NCBI GenBank assembly: GCA_007449985.2
Contig: VIIQ02000281.1
Coordinates: 1 to 64,000, forward strand
Origin: Desmodesmus armatus
Taxonomy: Eukaryota; Chlorophyta; Chlorophyceae; Sphaeropleales; Scenedesmaceae
DNA length: 64,000 bases
Direction: 5' to 3'
Below are positions 1 through 11,031 of the stretch, piece by piece. Below the pieces are notes generated by a model. The model was not told the origin of the DNA. It searched no databases and saw only the letters and a list, made by a program, of their open reading frames with translations. The position numbers were made by a program, and so were the translations under genes. The stretch's first letter is position 1. Each line of letters starts with the position of its first letter.

Positions 1-275
1 AACCCTAAACCCTAAACCCTAAACCCTAACCCTAAACCCTAAACCCTAAACCCTAAACCTAAAACCTAAACCCTAAACCCTAAACCCTAAACCTAAAACC
101 TAAAACCTAAAACCTAAACCCTAAACCCTAAACCCTAAACCCTAAACCCTAAACCCTAAACCCTAAACCTAAACCTAAACCTAAACCTAAACCTAAACCC
201 TAAACCTAAACCCTAAACCTGACACCTAAAACCTAAAAACTAAAAACTAAAACCTAAAACCTAAACCTAAAACCC
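1..275. repeat. Telomere, CCCTAAA repeats
   Basis: Tandem CCCTAAA units on the + strand (TTTAGGG read toward the chromosome end), the Arabidopsis-type telomere found in plants and many green algae. The first ~60 bases are almost pure. Inward, units decay to CCTAAA, CCTAAAA and CTAAAAA. The window start is therefore a real chromosome end or very close to it. Confidence 0.97.
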
Positions 276-1000
276 ACCCATGTGTTGGCACCTGTTGGCA
301 TGAGTCGGCACGTGCCGGCAAGAGTGGCACGTGTGGGGAGGGGGGTGGGCATGTGTTGCGCGTGTGGAGGGCGCGGCGGGGGCTGCGAGGGTGGGCAAGG
401 GTGGGCAGGGGTGGCCATCATGGCCAACAGTGTTGTAATGTCTTGGCATGTGGCGGCAAGTGTGGGGAGGGGCTTTCGGGGTTGCATGTGTGGAGGGTGA
501 GGCAATGAGTGGGGGTGAGCATGGGAGGGCATGTGTTGGCATGTGCTGGCAAGTAAGCAAGTGTGGGGAGCGATGGGCTGGCGCTTCAGGTGGCCGGGGT
601 TATGGGGGGTGGCGAGAGCGTTGTGTGTTGGGCAGGGGGAAGAAATGTGTTGGCATGTGTGATTATGGGTAGCCATGTGCAAACATGTGGGGAGGGGTGA
701 GCAGGCGTTGCAAGTGTTGCGCAGGTGGCCACCTCTACGGCTTGGGTGCACGAGGTGTGGAGGTGTGGCAAGTGGGTGGCAATGGTTGCACGTGTGGCAC
801 GGGTGGGCAGGTGTTCGCTTGTGTCGGCATGTGCTGGCAGGGGTGGCAAGTGGGTAAAGGGTGGGAAGGTGTTGCGTATGTGGCGCGGGTTGGCAGGTGT
901 TTGCATGTGTTGGCATGTCCTAGCAGTGGTGGCAAGTGTGGGATGCGGGCGGGTGTTGCAAGTGTGGCAGCGGCTGTGGGGGTGGACAATTCTTTAGCAA
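276..1000. repeat. TG-rich subtelomeric repeat
   Basis: Strand-biased G/T-rich DNA built from degenerate units such as GTGTTGGCATGTG, GGTGGGCA and GTGGCAAGTG. Units vary in spacing and sequence, so this is an irregular minisatellite rather than a clean satellite. Long open frames on both strands are simply a result of the bias and show Thr/His/Pro or Gly/Val/Cys monotony. No gene is supported here. Confidence 0.7.
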
Positions 1001-1724
1001 CTCCGCTTAGACCTGAATGTCACCACACATGCATGACATGATCGTGTGAATCAAGACTCCATGTTTGACAGAAATGGGAATTAAGCTGCATGTGGTTGCA
1101 CAGCCCCTAAGTAAGTCAACAACATATGCTAACAGTCACGTGCACATTTTGCAATACCCCTCCCCAACTTCCGTGATGGCCACTTCATGCAGTTGCCAAG
1201 CCATGCGGTTGCTACTAGCACGCGTAAAGAGCATGGCAGTCCCAAGGAGCCGCATTCAAACAAGGAATGTGCACATCAAGGTCAGACCCCCAAGTCACAG
1301 TCAGAGGATGTTGTTTGTGCATGTACATCTCCCTCTTTGCAAAAAGTAGGGGTGCATGCATATCAAAGTGTGTACGGTCTGGATTGGTTGTGAAAGCAAT
1401 CATGTGCATGCAATAGCTGGCATGAGCTTTTGAGCTCCATAGCCACAAATGTAAGTTTGCCTTTAGTTTCTTTGAGGTGCATGTCACTGTGTGTACCGCC
1501 TGATTAGGGTCGCAACAAGTGTCAATGCAATAGTGACAGATGTGGCAACAAATAGTAGCACTCGGCATGGCCAGAGCGTACCAACCCACAACACTGAGCG
1601 CTGACAAGGCATTACAATGACAACAAACAACACTAAAAAAAACCCACCAAACCATGAGTAACATGCTTTGAGCCACACAACGCATCACAAAATCTTTGGT
1701 GACACTGCCAAAAGCCTAGCAACC
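1001..1724. other. Subtelomeric spacer, no gene seen
   Basis: Lower-GC, non-repetitive sequence between the TG-rich repeat and the stop codon of the first gene. Short open frames exist on both strands, but none has family resemblance, splice signals in phase, or coding-like composition. It includes the 3' untranslated region of the PLAA-like gene on the minus strand. Confidence 0.5.
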
Positions 1725-4700
1725 TCACTTCAACAACTGGTTGACATGGCGTGTAGCTGACCCCACCTGCCCCGCCTCTCCACTCCACCGCTGCAACTGC
1801 TCTCCAAGCCCCAGGTCTATGGCCACACCCTTCAAGCCTGCACCAGGGCCCATCAACAGGGTACTCAGTGCCAGCATAGCCCATGTGCTGCCTGAGCCTC
1901 TTCAAGGGTTTATGCCCTCAGCAGATCCTCTAGGCAAGACAGCATCTGCATCCCACCAGCCTCATCCACATCACCGGCACCACTGCCTGCCAGCACAGCC
2001 GCCCTCGCCACCACATAATTCAGCAGCACAGTGGCCAACCCCAACCGCACAGCTTTGTTGAGGGATGGACCGCTGCTTGCGCCGCAAAACCATCCAAGAT
2101 CAGCTCCCTGTCCTACAGCACCCAACCCTTGTGCCGCGTCTCCTTGAAGCAATTGGCCACAAGCCACAGCCCCGTCTGCAAGGCAGGCCCATGACCCAAC
2201 ACATCTGCATCGGCAATGGCTCGACAGGCTGCCTATTGTGGGTGTGGCCATGCTGCCCGCTGCTGCCAGCTGTTGTGCGGTGGCTGGGTGCAGCACCAGG
2301 CAGCAGGTGATGTCCAGGGCAGGGAAGAGCTGTGCTGCTGGCCACCTCAGCAGGCGTGAGGTGAGGTTCATCAGCTCAGGGGTGACGCTGAAGCTGGACT
2401 GGCCTCCTGCTGCTGCTGCCAGGCTGCCTAGCAGCTGGTCCATTGCGCCTGCAACAGCTAGTGCAGCACCAGCAGGCACATTGAGACAGGGACGCAGGCT
2501 ATGCACTCAACATTGGCTAGCTCTTACTGACACATGCCCTGACACGACGGCTGCCTGATGATGCAACACCCTAGCAGCCACACAGCAACACATTGGATGC
2601 CGGCAACTGACGGCCCCAGCAGCAAAGCTATAGCTTCCGCATGTCCCTACCAATATATCCAAGCAGCTGGGCACACAGCCAACACATGGACATCCCCCCC
2701 CCCTCCTCACCTCCTGGTGCAGCCTCCTGCTCAGTGAGGAGGGCTGCAGGCCCCAACTCTGGTGATGAGCCCAGGGCAGCATTGAACTCCAGCAGCTCCT
2801 TCCTCAGGCCCTCGGCAGGTGGCGGGCTGTCAAACAGCAGGTACACACGCACCGGCAGCTGCGCACTGCTGCTGCTCGCGCCAGCTCCACTGCTGCTGCC
2901 TGAACCAGCCCCTCCAGTAAAGAAGCGGCCTGTGATGGAGGTGGGCATGGGTGCCGGTGCAGCAGGCTATGGCCTGCTGTAGGGGGCTGCTGACTGACTG
3001 CTGCAGCCACCTGTGTAGGGGTCACAGAAGCCCCCAGTGATGGGCACATTCCTCATGGTCTGTCAAGCCCGATTCCGGCTGCTGCCCGATTGGCTCTTGG
3101 AGTTGTCTGTTAGTGCTGAGAGTAGCTTGGGCAGCAGTGGTGGAGTGTGCCACATGAGAATGGCCAGCTGTCAAGTGGTCAAATGAGCATGGCAGTTGTG
3201 CCATGTGCCTGTTGAGTTTCTGACCGTGCGAGGGTCATGTGCCGGGGTGCGTGCCTGGCACGGCACGCCTAGAATTGCCTTCTTGTGGAGTGAGCATCTG
3301 CTGTCAGTGTCAAGCAGCGCAGGTGGGGGCAGAAATCCCCAGGGGGCAGAAATCCCCATAGCTTTGTAATGCCTTAAGATTCTAGTGCAAGAGAAGTGAA
3401 TAGCAATAGTGGCAGCATGCAGCAGAAGGCTCACGGCCCAGGTGATAAGGCGTTGTCGCAGGGATCCAGCAACATCAGCAGCCGGCTTTACATCCAGCAT
3501 TGACGGCAGCTTGCATGCGCAGCAGCTTGCAACCTATTCTTCATTCTAGGCGTGATGTAGAGTTAGCGCCTATCTGTCATGGCGCCCTTGTTGTACGACA
3601 GGTCTGCTGGGGGCCACTGCCAGTGTTCTGGAGGATGAACTGAACAATCTGCAAGCAGGGTGAAGTCCGCAGAGGTTGGCCAGTCAGGCACAGATACCGA
3701 TGAAATGACAGTGTCTGTCATTTTGGCAAGTCCAAGAGAGGCAGGGGCTGGTGGGAACCACTCATGAGCCTCTCTGCACCCCCTCTGAAGGTCTCTGCAC
3801 CCACAACAACATGTGTGCCATCCTATCTGCACCCGAAAAATACAGTGCACCGCCTAGCCCAGTGAACAACATCCACGTGTTACACCCCCCCCCCCCCCCC
3901 CCCCCGCCGCACCACCACAACCCTGACACCAGGTCACCCACCTGCTCCTTGAACTCCTGAGGCAGGTCGTGCTGCTCCAAGAAGCGGTCAGCCACAATGT
4001 AGGGGTTGACCCCAGTGTCCAGTGCCAGCTTGAGCTTCAGGCCGCTGTCCATTTTGACATCACGCAATTCCAGTCACGACCCATGTACCAGCGCCCACTA
4101 GTGTTAATGGCACCTGGCGCAAGATAGGAGGTGGCATGAAGGCCACGGGAGCCATAGCAGAGCGCAATGAATTTGTGGGTGCACTGGGGCAGGTGGAACA
4201 TGGGTTTGATGCGTTACCAGTGTTTACGGCACTTTGGGCACCTAGAGCACCCAGGACACTCAAGGCACCTAGGGCACCTAGGGCACCCGGGACACCTAGG
4301 GCACCTGGGGCACCTGGGGCACCTACGGCACCCAGGGCACCCAGGGCACCTAGGGCACTTAGGGCACCCAGGGCACTCAGGGCACCTACGGCACCTGGGG
4401 CACCTACGGCACCCAGGGCACCCAGGGCACCTACGGCACCTAGGGCACCTAAGGGGGGGGTCATATGCATAGAGAGAGCCACAAGGAATTGTGAGCCCAC
4501 TCAGGCAGGCCGATCATGATTTCAGCGTACATCGGTTGGTGTTGGTGTGAGCAGTGCAAGTCCTTGCATTTTGAAACACCACAGTGCCACAGACGCACAT
4601 GGTGCAGAGAGCAGTTTCCTTGCAACAGCATTGGTGGTAAGTATACATCAATGCAAGCAGGTCAATGCAAAGGTTAGAGACTTGCAGCCTTGGCATCCCA

Positions 4701-7662
4701 CCCTCAAGCAACCCCGAGCTTGCCGCCGGCACCCCTCTCACTTGCCAACCCCACTTCTCTGTCCCGCACCCCCCAACTACCCAACCTCACGCCAGCCTAC
4801 GCAAACACACCTGCTTGCGGTGCCTGCACCACTGTGCCAATCTTCTCCCATATCCCTGCACTCAGGCTCCAGCCATACGCAGCCCCGCTGCCATCACCCT
4901 CCTTCACCAGCTTGGTCTCACCATCCTTGGACCCTGGCTGCATCAACTCATGAGCCTCACCTACCTTCTCACCTGAGGGGGAGGGTGGCAGGTTTGGGGG
5001 TTTAGGGGGTGGAGCAGGAGACACGGGTGCGCCACCAGGTATGAAGAAGAGAACGAGGGAAAGACTTGAAACATGCGGCAACTGCAAGCCCATTGAAGTG
5101 ATAGGCAGAGCGTGCCAGTTGTGCAGGTAGAACAAACATCACCTACTCTTGTCAACTCATGCAGTGTTGTGCTCCCCCCCTACTCGCTAGTTTAGGGTTT
5201 AGGGTTTAGGTAGGTGAACAGGCCAGCAGCCAGGACGACTGGGGCGGCCACTGGGTAGACCTCAACGGGGAAGAACTGCAGGACAACCCAGCAGCAGCAG
5301 TACAGTAATGCTGCATCTCAGAAACGGCCATATGCCAGCTAGGACTGGGCACAACGCGGTGTATACGATATATGTTGCTATCATTAGAGCTTCTGCGGGC
5401 TTCTCGGCAGCAAAAGTATTTACTGCTACTCTACTACAGCAGTGCCTGCTGTATCGACCCCCTCCTTGCTGAACCGACGGCGTGTGCCAAGCAAAAGCAA
5501 ATGCATGTATTAGATAGTATAGAATAATGCAGCAAACAGGAGCAGGCGAGTAGGGGGGGAGCACAACACTCCAGGAAAGTAGAGGAGGGAGGAAGGGGAG
5601 GAGCAGGCGAGTAGGGGGGGCGAACACTGCAGCATTCTTGCACGACCATGGAGAGATCTGGTACTACACAGGTGACAGTCACCAAGGCAGGGCCACAGCT
5701 CACCAGGCGGTAGGGCCCCAGCACCTCCTACCCCTGCACCCCCGCTGGCTGCTGCTGCACTGTCGGCTGCTGTTTGTGCTGCTACTACTTTGCGCTCCTC
5801 CAATAGGTTGCTGAGGCGAGCTGTCACGTCAGCATCAGCCTGCAGGGAAGACAAGGGGGGGGAGGCAGAATCTGTCAGATGGTGTGCTGCTACGATGGTT
5901 GATAGTGCTCTGTCCTGGTGACCCAACCCCTCTAGAAGCTCAGCTGCTTTTCAACCACTGCTGGGGGAGGGGGGCATGTGCAGCAGCACGCAACACACAC
6001 AGTGCTGCTGCCATACAACACTAGTTTAGGACATATAACTGCTATACAATGCAGTCGATGCCTTTGTCATCCCCCAACACACAACCCCGAAAATCATCTC
6101 CACCCCCCTTGTTAGTGTGACTCAGCATGCCATCTGTCTACTGCTGCACTTCCACGAGCACTGCATGACATACACAAGGGACACCAACATGATACACTGA
6201 AGCCATGCAGCAGCAGCAGCACCACCACCACCACCAGCAGCAGTGCACCCCCACCTTCCGTTCAGGGTCGCTGCTCCAGACCCTCCCCACTGTATCTCTG
6301 CAGCCGCTCACCAGCTCCCCCCCGGCTGTGAAGGCCACCGACCACACACACCCAGGGTGGTCAAGGACTTGCAGGCAGGAGCCGCCAGCGTTCCACAGCC
6401 GCACGGTGCTGTCTTCACTGCCTGGTGTAGGAGGGAGAGAGGGGGCGAGGATGCAGCAGCAGCGCAGCAGTAGGCCAGTGTAGGTTACTGTGGAGTACTT
6501 ACAACCAGACGTGTGCACGTTTGTTGCCCACACTGGATACAGACCCCTCCCTGCTGCACACGCGCCCAACCTCCTTATGGGGTGGTGACAATAAGAGGAC
6601 TTCACACAGATTTCACCTGGACTTCACATGGACTTCACATGGATTTCACATGGACTTACCATGGACTTCAAATGGATTTCACATGGACTTCACATGGACT
6701 TCACATGGACTTCACATAGATTTCACATGACTTCACATGGATTTCACATGGACTTCACATGGACTTCACATGGATTTCACATGGACTTCACATGGACTTC
6801 ACATGGACTTCACATGGATTTCACATGGATTTCACATGGATTTCACATTGACTTGAAATGGATTTCACACAAGTGCGAAATGCACGCAAAGGCATGCTTC
6901 AAGGCATGTCAACTTGGGACTTGAGCCCCCCATCCACCTGATGCGATGGTGCCATTGCCAGTGGCTGCCACTAGTAGAGGATGGCTGTGTGGCCCAGCAG
7001 CTTAGCCAGCACATCATCCTCCAGGCTCGACACACGCAGGCTGCAGTCGTGGGACCCATTCACAAAGCCAATGCATGGCAGGGCACACACAAACACCTGC
7101 GCAGGGAGACGCAGTGTGTGGGGAAGGGGCAAGGGGGGGGGGGGAGCGGGGTGAGTGGTGGTTGGGGGAGAGGGGACAACAATTTGACTCACACTAACAC
7201 ACCAACATGCTGAGCCAACTACACAAGCCACATGCTGATGAACGAGATGCTCGTGTGTAAATTGAGAAACAGCATCAGCTCGAAGCGATGGCCGGATGCA
7301 CTTTCAAGTCCGCCAAAACAGACCTGACTGGCAACACCAAGCATGATGGCACCTGCCAGAGATGACTGACAACCCTCCGCACATCACCTCAGCGCTCACA
7401 GCCAGATGCAGCAAAGCCACAAACACATTGACTTGCCAGCAGCGCTGCCCAACAAGTCCAAGCACCCTCCCACCTTACAGTGTCTGTGTGGCCCTTGTAT
7501 GTTGCCACACACTGCGTGCCCCTCCATCGCTTGATGATGGTGTCACCAATGCCGCTCAGCAGCTCACCCCCCTCTGTCACCGCCAGGCACAACACTAGGA
7601 CCTTGTGGCCGGTCAGCTCCCAGGCGAGCCGGTCACGCCCCTCACGCCACAGCTTGATGGTC
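1725..7662 (-). CDS. PLAA/Doa1/Ufd3-like ubiquitin-binding Cdc48 adaptor (5' part unresolved)
   Basis: PLAA/Doa1 proteins bind ubiquitin and Cdc48/p97 and act in ubiquitin recycling and sorting. Exons read from high to low coordinate: 7479-7662, about 6970-7096, about 6503-6550, 6255-6421, 5704-5839, 4811-4972, 3942 to about 4065, 3011-3059, 2711-2929, 1957-2448, 1725-1891 (TGA). The first four give the last WD40 blades ([26 protein letters not shown]). Exon 4811-4972 gives the start of the PFU domain ([13 protein letters not shown]). The exon near 3942-4065 gives the rest of PFU ([15 protein letters not shown]). Exons 3011-3059 and 2711-2929 join as [11 protein letters not shown], the family's DPFTGGGRY motif. 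Exons from 2711 down encode the C-terminal PUL armadillo domain ([28 protein letters not shown]). Phases agree at most joins; the 6970/6550 join and the PFU exon 5' edge are not resolved. WD blades 1-3 were not found upstream. Introns carry minisatellites. Confidence 0.85.
3883..3905. repeat. Poly-C tract
   Basis: A run of about 20 C next to the PFU exon of the PLAA-like gene, on the intron side of its donor. As transcribed it is a G run. The length is probably unreliable in the assembly. Confidence 0.85.
4225..4455. repeat. 9-bp minisatellite (GCACCYRGG) in PLAA intron
   Basis: About 25 tandem copies of a 9-bp unit with variants GCACCTAGG, GCACCCAGG, GCACTCAGG and GCACCTACG. Because 9 is a multiple of 3, all six frames stay open and give false Gly-Ala-Leu or Arg-Ala-Pro ORFs. 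The array lies inside an intron of the PLAA-like gene. Confidence 0.9.
5188..5214. repeat. Short interstitial telomere repeat (TTTAGGG)
   Basis: Three TTTAGGG-like units on the + strand, opposite in orientation to the terminal array, inside an intron of the PLAA-like gene. This could be a relic of break repair or telomere insertion. Confidence 0.75.
6597..6872. repeat. 11-bp minisatellite (ACTTCACATGG) in PLAA intron
   Basis: About 24 tandem copies of an 11-bp unit, ACTTCACATGG or ATTTCACATGG, with occasional changed or shortened copies. It falls between two WD40-coding exons of the PLAA-like gene. The open reading frames across it are repeat artefacts. Confidence 0.92.
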
Positions 7663-10179
7663 CTGGTTTGGTGACAGAGGCAGCAACAGCAGCATCAGCA
7701 GGGGCAGCGGCAGCAGCAGGCACTTGTGTGAGTCGCGCCCCTCACGCCACAGGTTGGCGGAACTGGGTTGGTGGCCGAGGCAGTCTTAGCATGAGGCAGC
7801 AAACAATGGGTTTGGCGCGGAGGGTTGAGCGTGTGTGTGGGGGGGGGGGGGAGGCTGCATCTTCCACAGTGGGGCAGCTGCTGGTTGTGCACAGCATGGG
7901 TGCTGCAGGACACTGCAGCAGTACTACAGGTTCACTTGCTTCAGACCCTGAAGCAGCAGCACCAACACTATCTTCATTTTGTATGTCGCGCATGTAATCG
8001 CACCTCTGCTGGTGCACCGATGTCTCCCAGGTGGGTGCGCCCAAGAAGATTGATGGGATGCACAGCAGCAGCGGTGGCAGCAGCCGCCGCAGCCGCCGCA
8101 GCATCTGCAGCAGGGGCAGAGCCAGAGGCAGAAGCAGCATGTCAACACATGTACGTGCAGCAGTGCGGTTCATCACGCTGAGCAGCAGAAGAGCACACAA
8201 CACTTGCTGCAGCTGCGTGCTGCTCAAGCCGTGCCCCCCCCCCCCCCTCCCCCCAGTCTCCCCCGTCAGAAGACCTCAAAACATGGATGGCTACAGTAAA
8301 CAGCCCAGCACGCAGGGATTGATTTGCATTATGACACTGCTGTTTTTGAAGGGACCGCTCCCTTACTCCCCAAGACCCCTCTCACAACGATTCACTTGTC
8401 TGCCTTGGCCTCCCACTGCATTCCTGCCAGGCTGCCCGTGCCACTGAGGCTTGCGCTGCTGCTGTGGACGGACTGCTGGGCTGACCCTGGCCGTCGCTGC
8501 GCATCTCGTCAACAGCAGCACAAGAACGGCCCTACGACCAGGCGACAGGTGGACTGCAAGGGAGAGCAATGGGCAAGTGCTTGAGGATGTGGGGGGTGGA
8601 GTATCAGGCATGCATCCCTGATGCTGATAGCTTGTGGGTATGCTCAAGCACAGTGTAGCAGAGAACATGCTTTGTACATGGCAACACTGTTAGTCTGATG
8701 CGCAGACGCATACATGCCAAAGTACGCCAGCACGCACGCGCACACACATTCATTCGGCATACGGCGTCAACGTGGTGCTATCAGAGTGTCTGCTGTTGTC
8801 ACCCTTGCAGGAGTGAGAGGTGATCTTGACCAATGTTGACTCTTGTCTTGACTGCAAGACTGCATTCGCAGTTTTTCTCACATGTTGCCTGCACAATACA
8901 TAAACTATTCAGTATCATTCTCGCTGCATCTGGTCCGACTGCTGACATCGCTGCTGCTGTTGTGGGCAAGGCCCAGTTCAAACAGCATGATCCTGAAGGG
9001 CAAATTTGGCGTGTGTTGGACCAGGATAGCACTGCATTGGGTTAGAATGGACTGGAATGGTCACAGTTGCAACATCACGGGACCCCAGCAGGTGAACATG
9101 GGGTCAGCTGACAACTTTGTTCGATATCAGCACGGCACTAGCACTACCTGGGCGACAGCAGCTGATCACCTGCTTTTGAGCAGCTGTGCAGTGTTCATGC
9201 ATGGACTCTGGCAGTTATCCATCACATAAACAGCTTCACGGACCTCCTGCATCACCAGGCGGCCTTCAAGCAAAGCAAGGATGGACCTGATTAGCCTTCC
9301 AAAGGAGTCCTTCAGTCAACGCAATCCACCAGGTACTTGTCGTAAGCATGTATTGTACTCAAGATGTGCTGTCATGTACCTGCTGCTTTGCTTTACTGTC
9401 ATCGTGCAGGTAGTTTTGTGCTTGCAGTCACCATTCCATGGTGGCTTTGTCTGCAGCCCTGGACAGGGCTACCAGCGGGCAGCAGCTGATCCTCACTGGA
9501 CACCTGCTCTTGACAGCAAAACAGCTGCTGCTGCTGCTGCTATTGCTGAATAGCAGCAGTAGCAAAACAGCAGCACCAGAGCCATCATCATTAGCAGCGG
9601 CAGCAGCAGCAGCAGCAGCAGCAGCTATGAGGCAAGCGCCCAGCACCTTGTCATGCAGTGCCAGCAATAACACTGTTGGTGGCAGCACTACAAGCCAGCC
9701 AGCCCAGCATGAAGAGGTAATTGAGGCTGTCCTGCAGCCCTCACGACTGGGCAGCAGCAGCTTAGGCTGGCATTGTCCCTATCCCTGGTGGTGCTGGAGG
9801 CAGGTGGAGTCAGGGTGTGACAGGAGGGACATGAGGTGAGGCGGGCAGCTTGAGACGCTGACGTCAATGTGCAGGGGCGTAACCCAGGATGGGGCTTGAG
9901 CAGGACAGTTGCATATAAGGGACACTTTCATAAGGCGGTGTCATAGGCCCCACATGAAGCATTCTGTCGCATACGCTTGTCACAGCGGCCAAGGAGCAAG
10001 CAGGGCATCATGTGAGGGGGGGGGGTACTGTTCCTTGGCATCTGGTTCATGGGCATGCGCGGCATGATGAAGGCAATCATCTTTTCTTCAGGAGCACACA
10101 GCAGACATATGCACAGGAGTGAGAGGGAGAGACTCAGGAGGGGTTGACAGGGTGGCGCGTGTGCTGGCACGTGCACGCG

Positions 10180-10219
<40 letters not shown>

Positions 10220-10488
10220 AACCCAGGAGAAGAGACTTGCACCAGCCCCACTGTGGTTTGTGTCCCACTCTCTTTCAGTGTAGTTGATAAGCGCTGAATG
10301 ATATGCGCAATGTGAATTTGGGCCAGCATTGGCAAGCTCGCAATGCTGGTGGTTGACAGTGTCAATGCTCAACCTGTCGCAGACAGGAGTGCTGGGCCTG
10401 CCTGGCTTTGTTGTGGAAGTTTGTCGCGAACTTGGGCAATGTCTGGAGTGACTTGCGGGGCTACTGTTGCCTCAACGACCTTTGCTGG
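7663..10488. other. Repeat-rich region upstream of the PLAA-like exons, no gene resolved
   Basis: Should hold the missing 5' exons of the PLAA-like gene, but no WD40 blade is recognisable in any minus-strand frame. It contains CAG/CTG runs near 9530 and 9600, a partial duplicate of an exon edge at about 7728-7785, and the poly-G tract at 10183. A + strand frame near 8930-9045 (ending QDSTALG) looks mildly protein-like but matches nothing I recognise. Confidence 0.4.
10182..10218. repeat. Poly-G tract (~37)
   Basis: A nearly uninterrupted G run of about 37 bases, the first of several in the window (others near 16326, 17889, 15331). It can form G-quadruplex structure on this strand, and its length is likely to be unstable or misread. 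Confidence 0.9.
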
Positions 10489-11031
10489 TTACACATCTAA
10501 CTGTGGTTTTTCTTGAGAGCTTCTCTTCACGCGTACATCGTCGGAAGTAGGTATTGCTACCATACGCTTTACGTTTTCAAGTTGATTTTGTCGTCGCTCG
10601 AGCTTGCCCCAGCTTATTACTATTTCCCCCGCGTTTCCCGTCTGGCCAGCACTTAGCACAAGCTTAGTCTGCATTGGCTCCTTATTGCAGAAAATAATTG
10701 AAAAGTCGCCATTCCGCCTGTCACCTGGTGATACGGCAGCAACAGTAGTGCTTAGCAGCCGACCTATCTGACAGACGACTTCCCTGACAAGCGTCCGGTG
10801 AGCCTGATGACCCTTTTCCCATCTTCGCAACTTTACTTCTCTACGCATGTGCTCAGCTCCTTGCATGATATGTAGCTGATGTTGTGGACGTTCTGCTGCT
10901 GTGCGTGACTGCTGCAGGTTGCAACCACCTTGGGCTACGTTGCTTGCAGGCAACCCCACCTTTCTGCTAGCACTTGTAAGCAACAGGTGAGCTGATGAGG
11001 TTGTGGCATCAACAGCTGCTGGGGTGAGCAG
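10489..11031 (-). CDS. Unidentified C-terminal exon with AT-leaning codons
   Basis: A 543-base open frame ends in TAA at 10489 and is preceded at 11032 by a plausible acceptor (...GTGCTGTAG), giving 180 codons in phase 0. The protein is mixed and charged (segments REVKLRRWEKGHQAHRTL, IIFCNKEPMQTKLVL, EIVISWGKLERRQNQLENV), unlike the low-complexity false ORFs nearby. Codons such as AAA, ATA, GTA and AAT are frequent, whereas the confident genes here prefer G/C at third positions. I recognise no family. The frame just upstream (11032-11464) may supply a preceding exon. It could be a transposon protein or a transferred gene fragment. Confidence 0.45.
   Translation of the reverse strand: MLTPAAVDATTSSAHLLLTSASRKVGLPASNVAQGGCNLQQSRTAAERPQHQLHIMQGAEHMRREVKLRRWEKGHQAHRTLVREVVCQIGRLLSTTVAAVSPGDRRNGDFSIIFCNKEPMQTKLVLSAGQTGNAGEIVISWGKLERRQNQLENVKRMVAIPTSDDVRVKRSSQEKPQLDV

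Noticed and set aside
254..1041. Overlapping open frames on both strands in the TG-rich region
   Set aside because: Amino acid monotony (Thr/His/Pro or Gly/Val/Cys) follows from the repeat; no splice or family support.
1215..1688. 157-codon minus-strand frame
   Set aside because: Cys/His-rich, no motif, no splice partners; reads as chance in subtelomeric spacer.
2932..3010. In-frame TAG in the PLAA-like gene as evidence for a reassigned stop codon
   Set aside because: A 79-base GT-AG intron removes it and joins DPYTG to RFFTGG, restoring the family motif.
4060..4519. Gly-Ala-Leu and Arg-Ala-Pro repeat proteins on both strands
   Set aside because: Created by the intronic 9-bp minisatellite, whose period keeps all frames open.
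6597..6872. CRISPR-like array
   Set aside because: Units are contiguous 11-bp repeats without spacers; this is an intronic minisatellite in a eukaryote.
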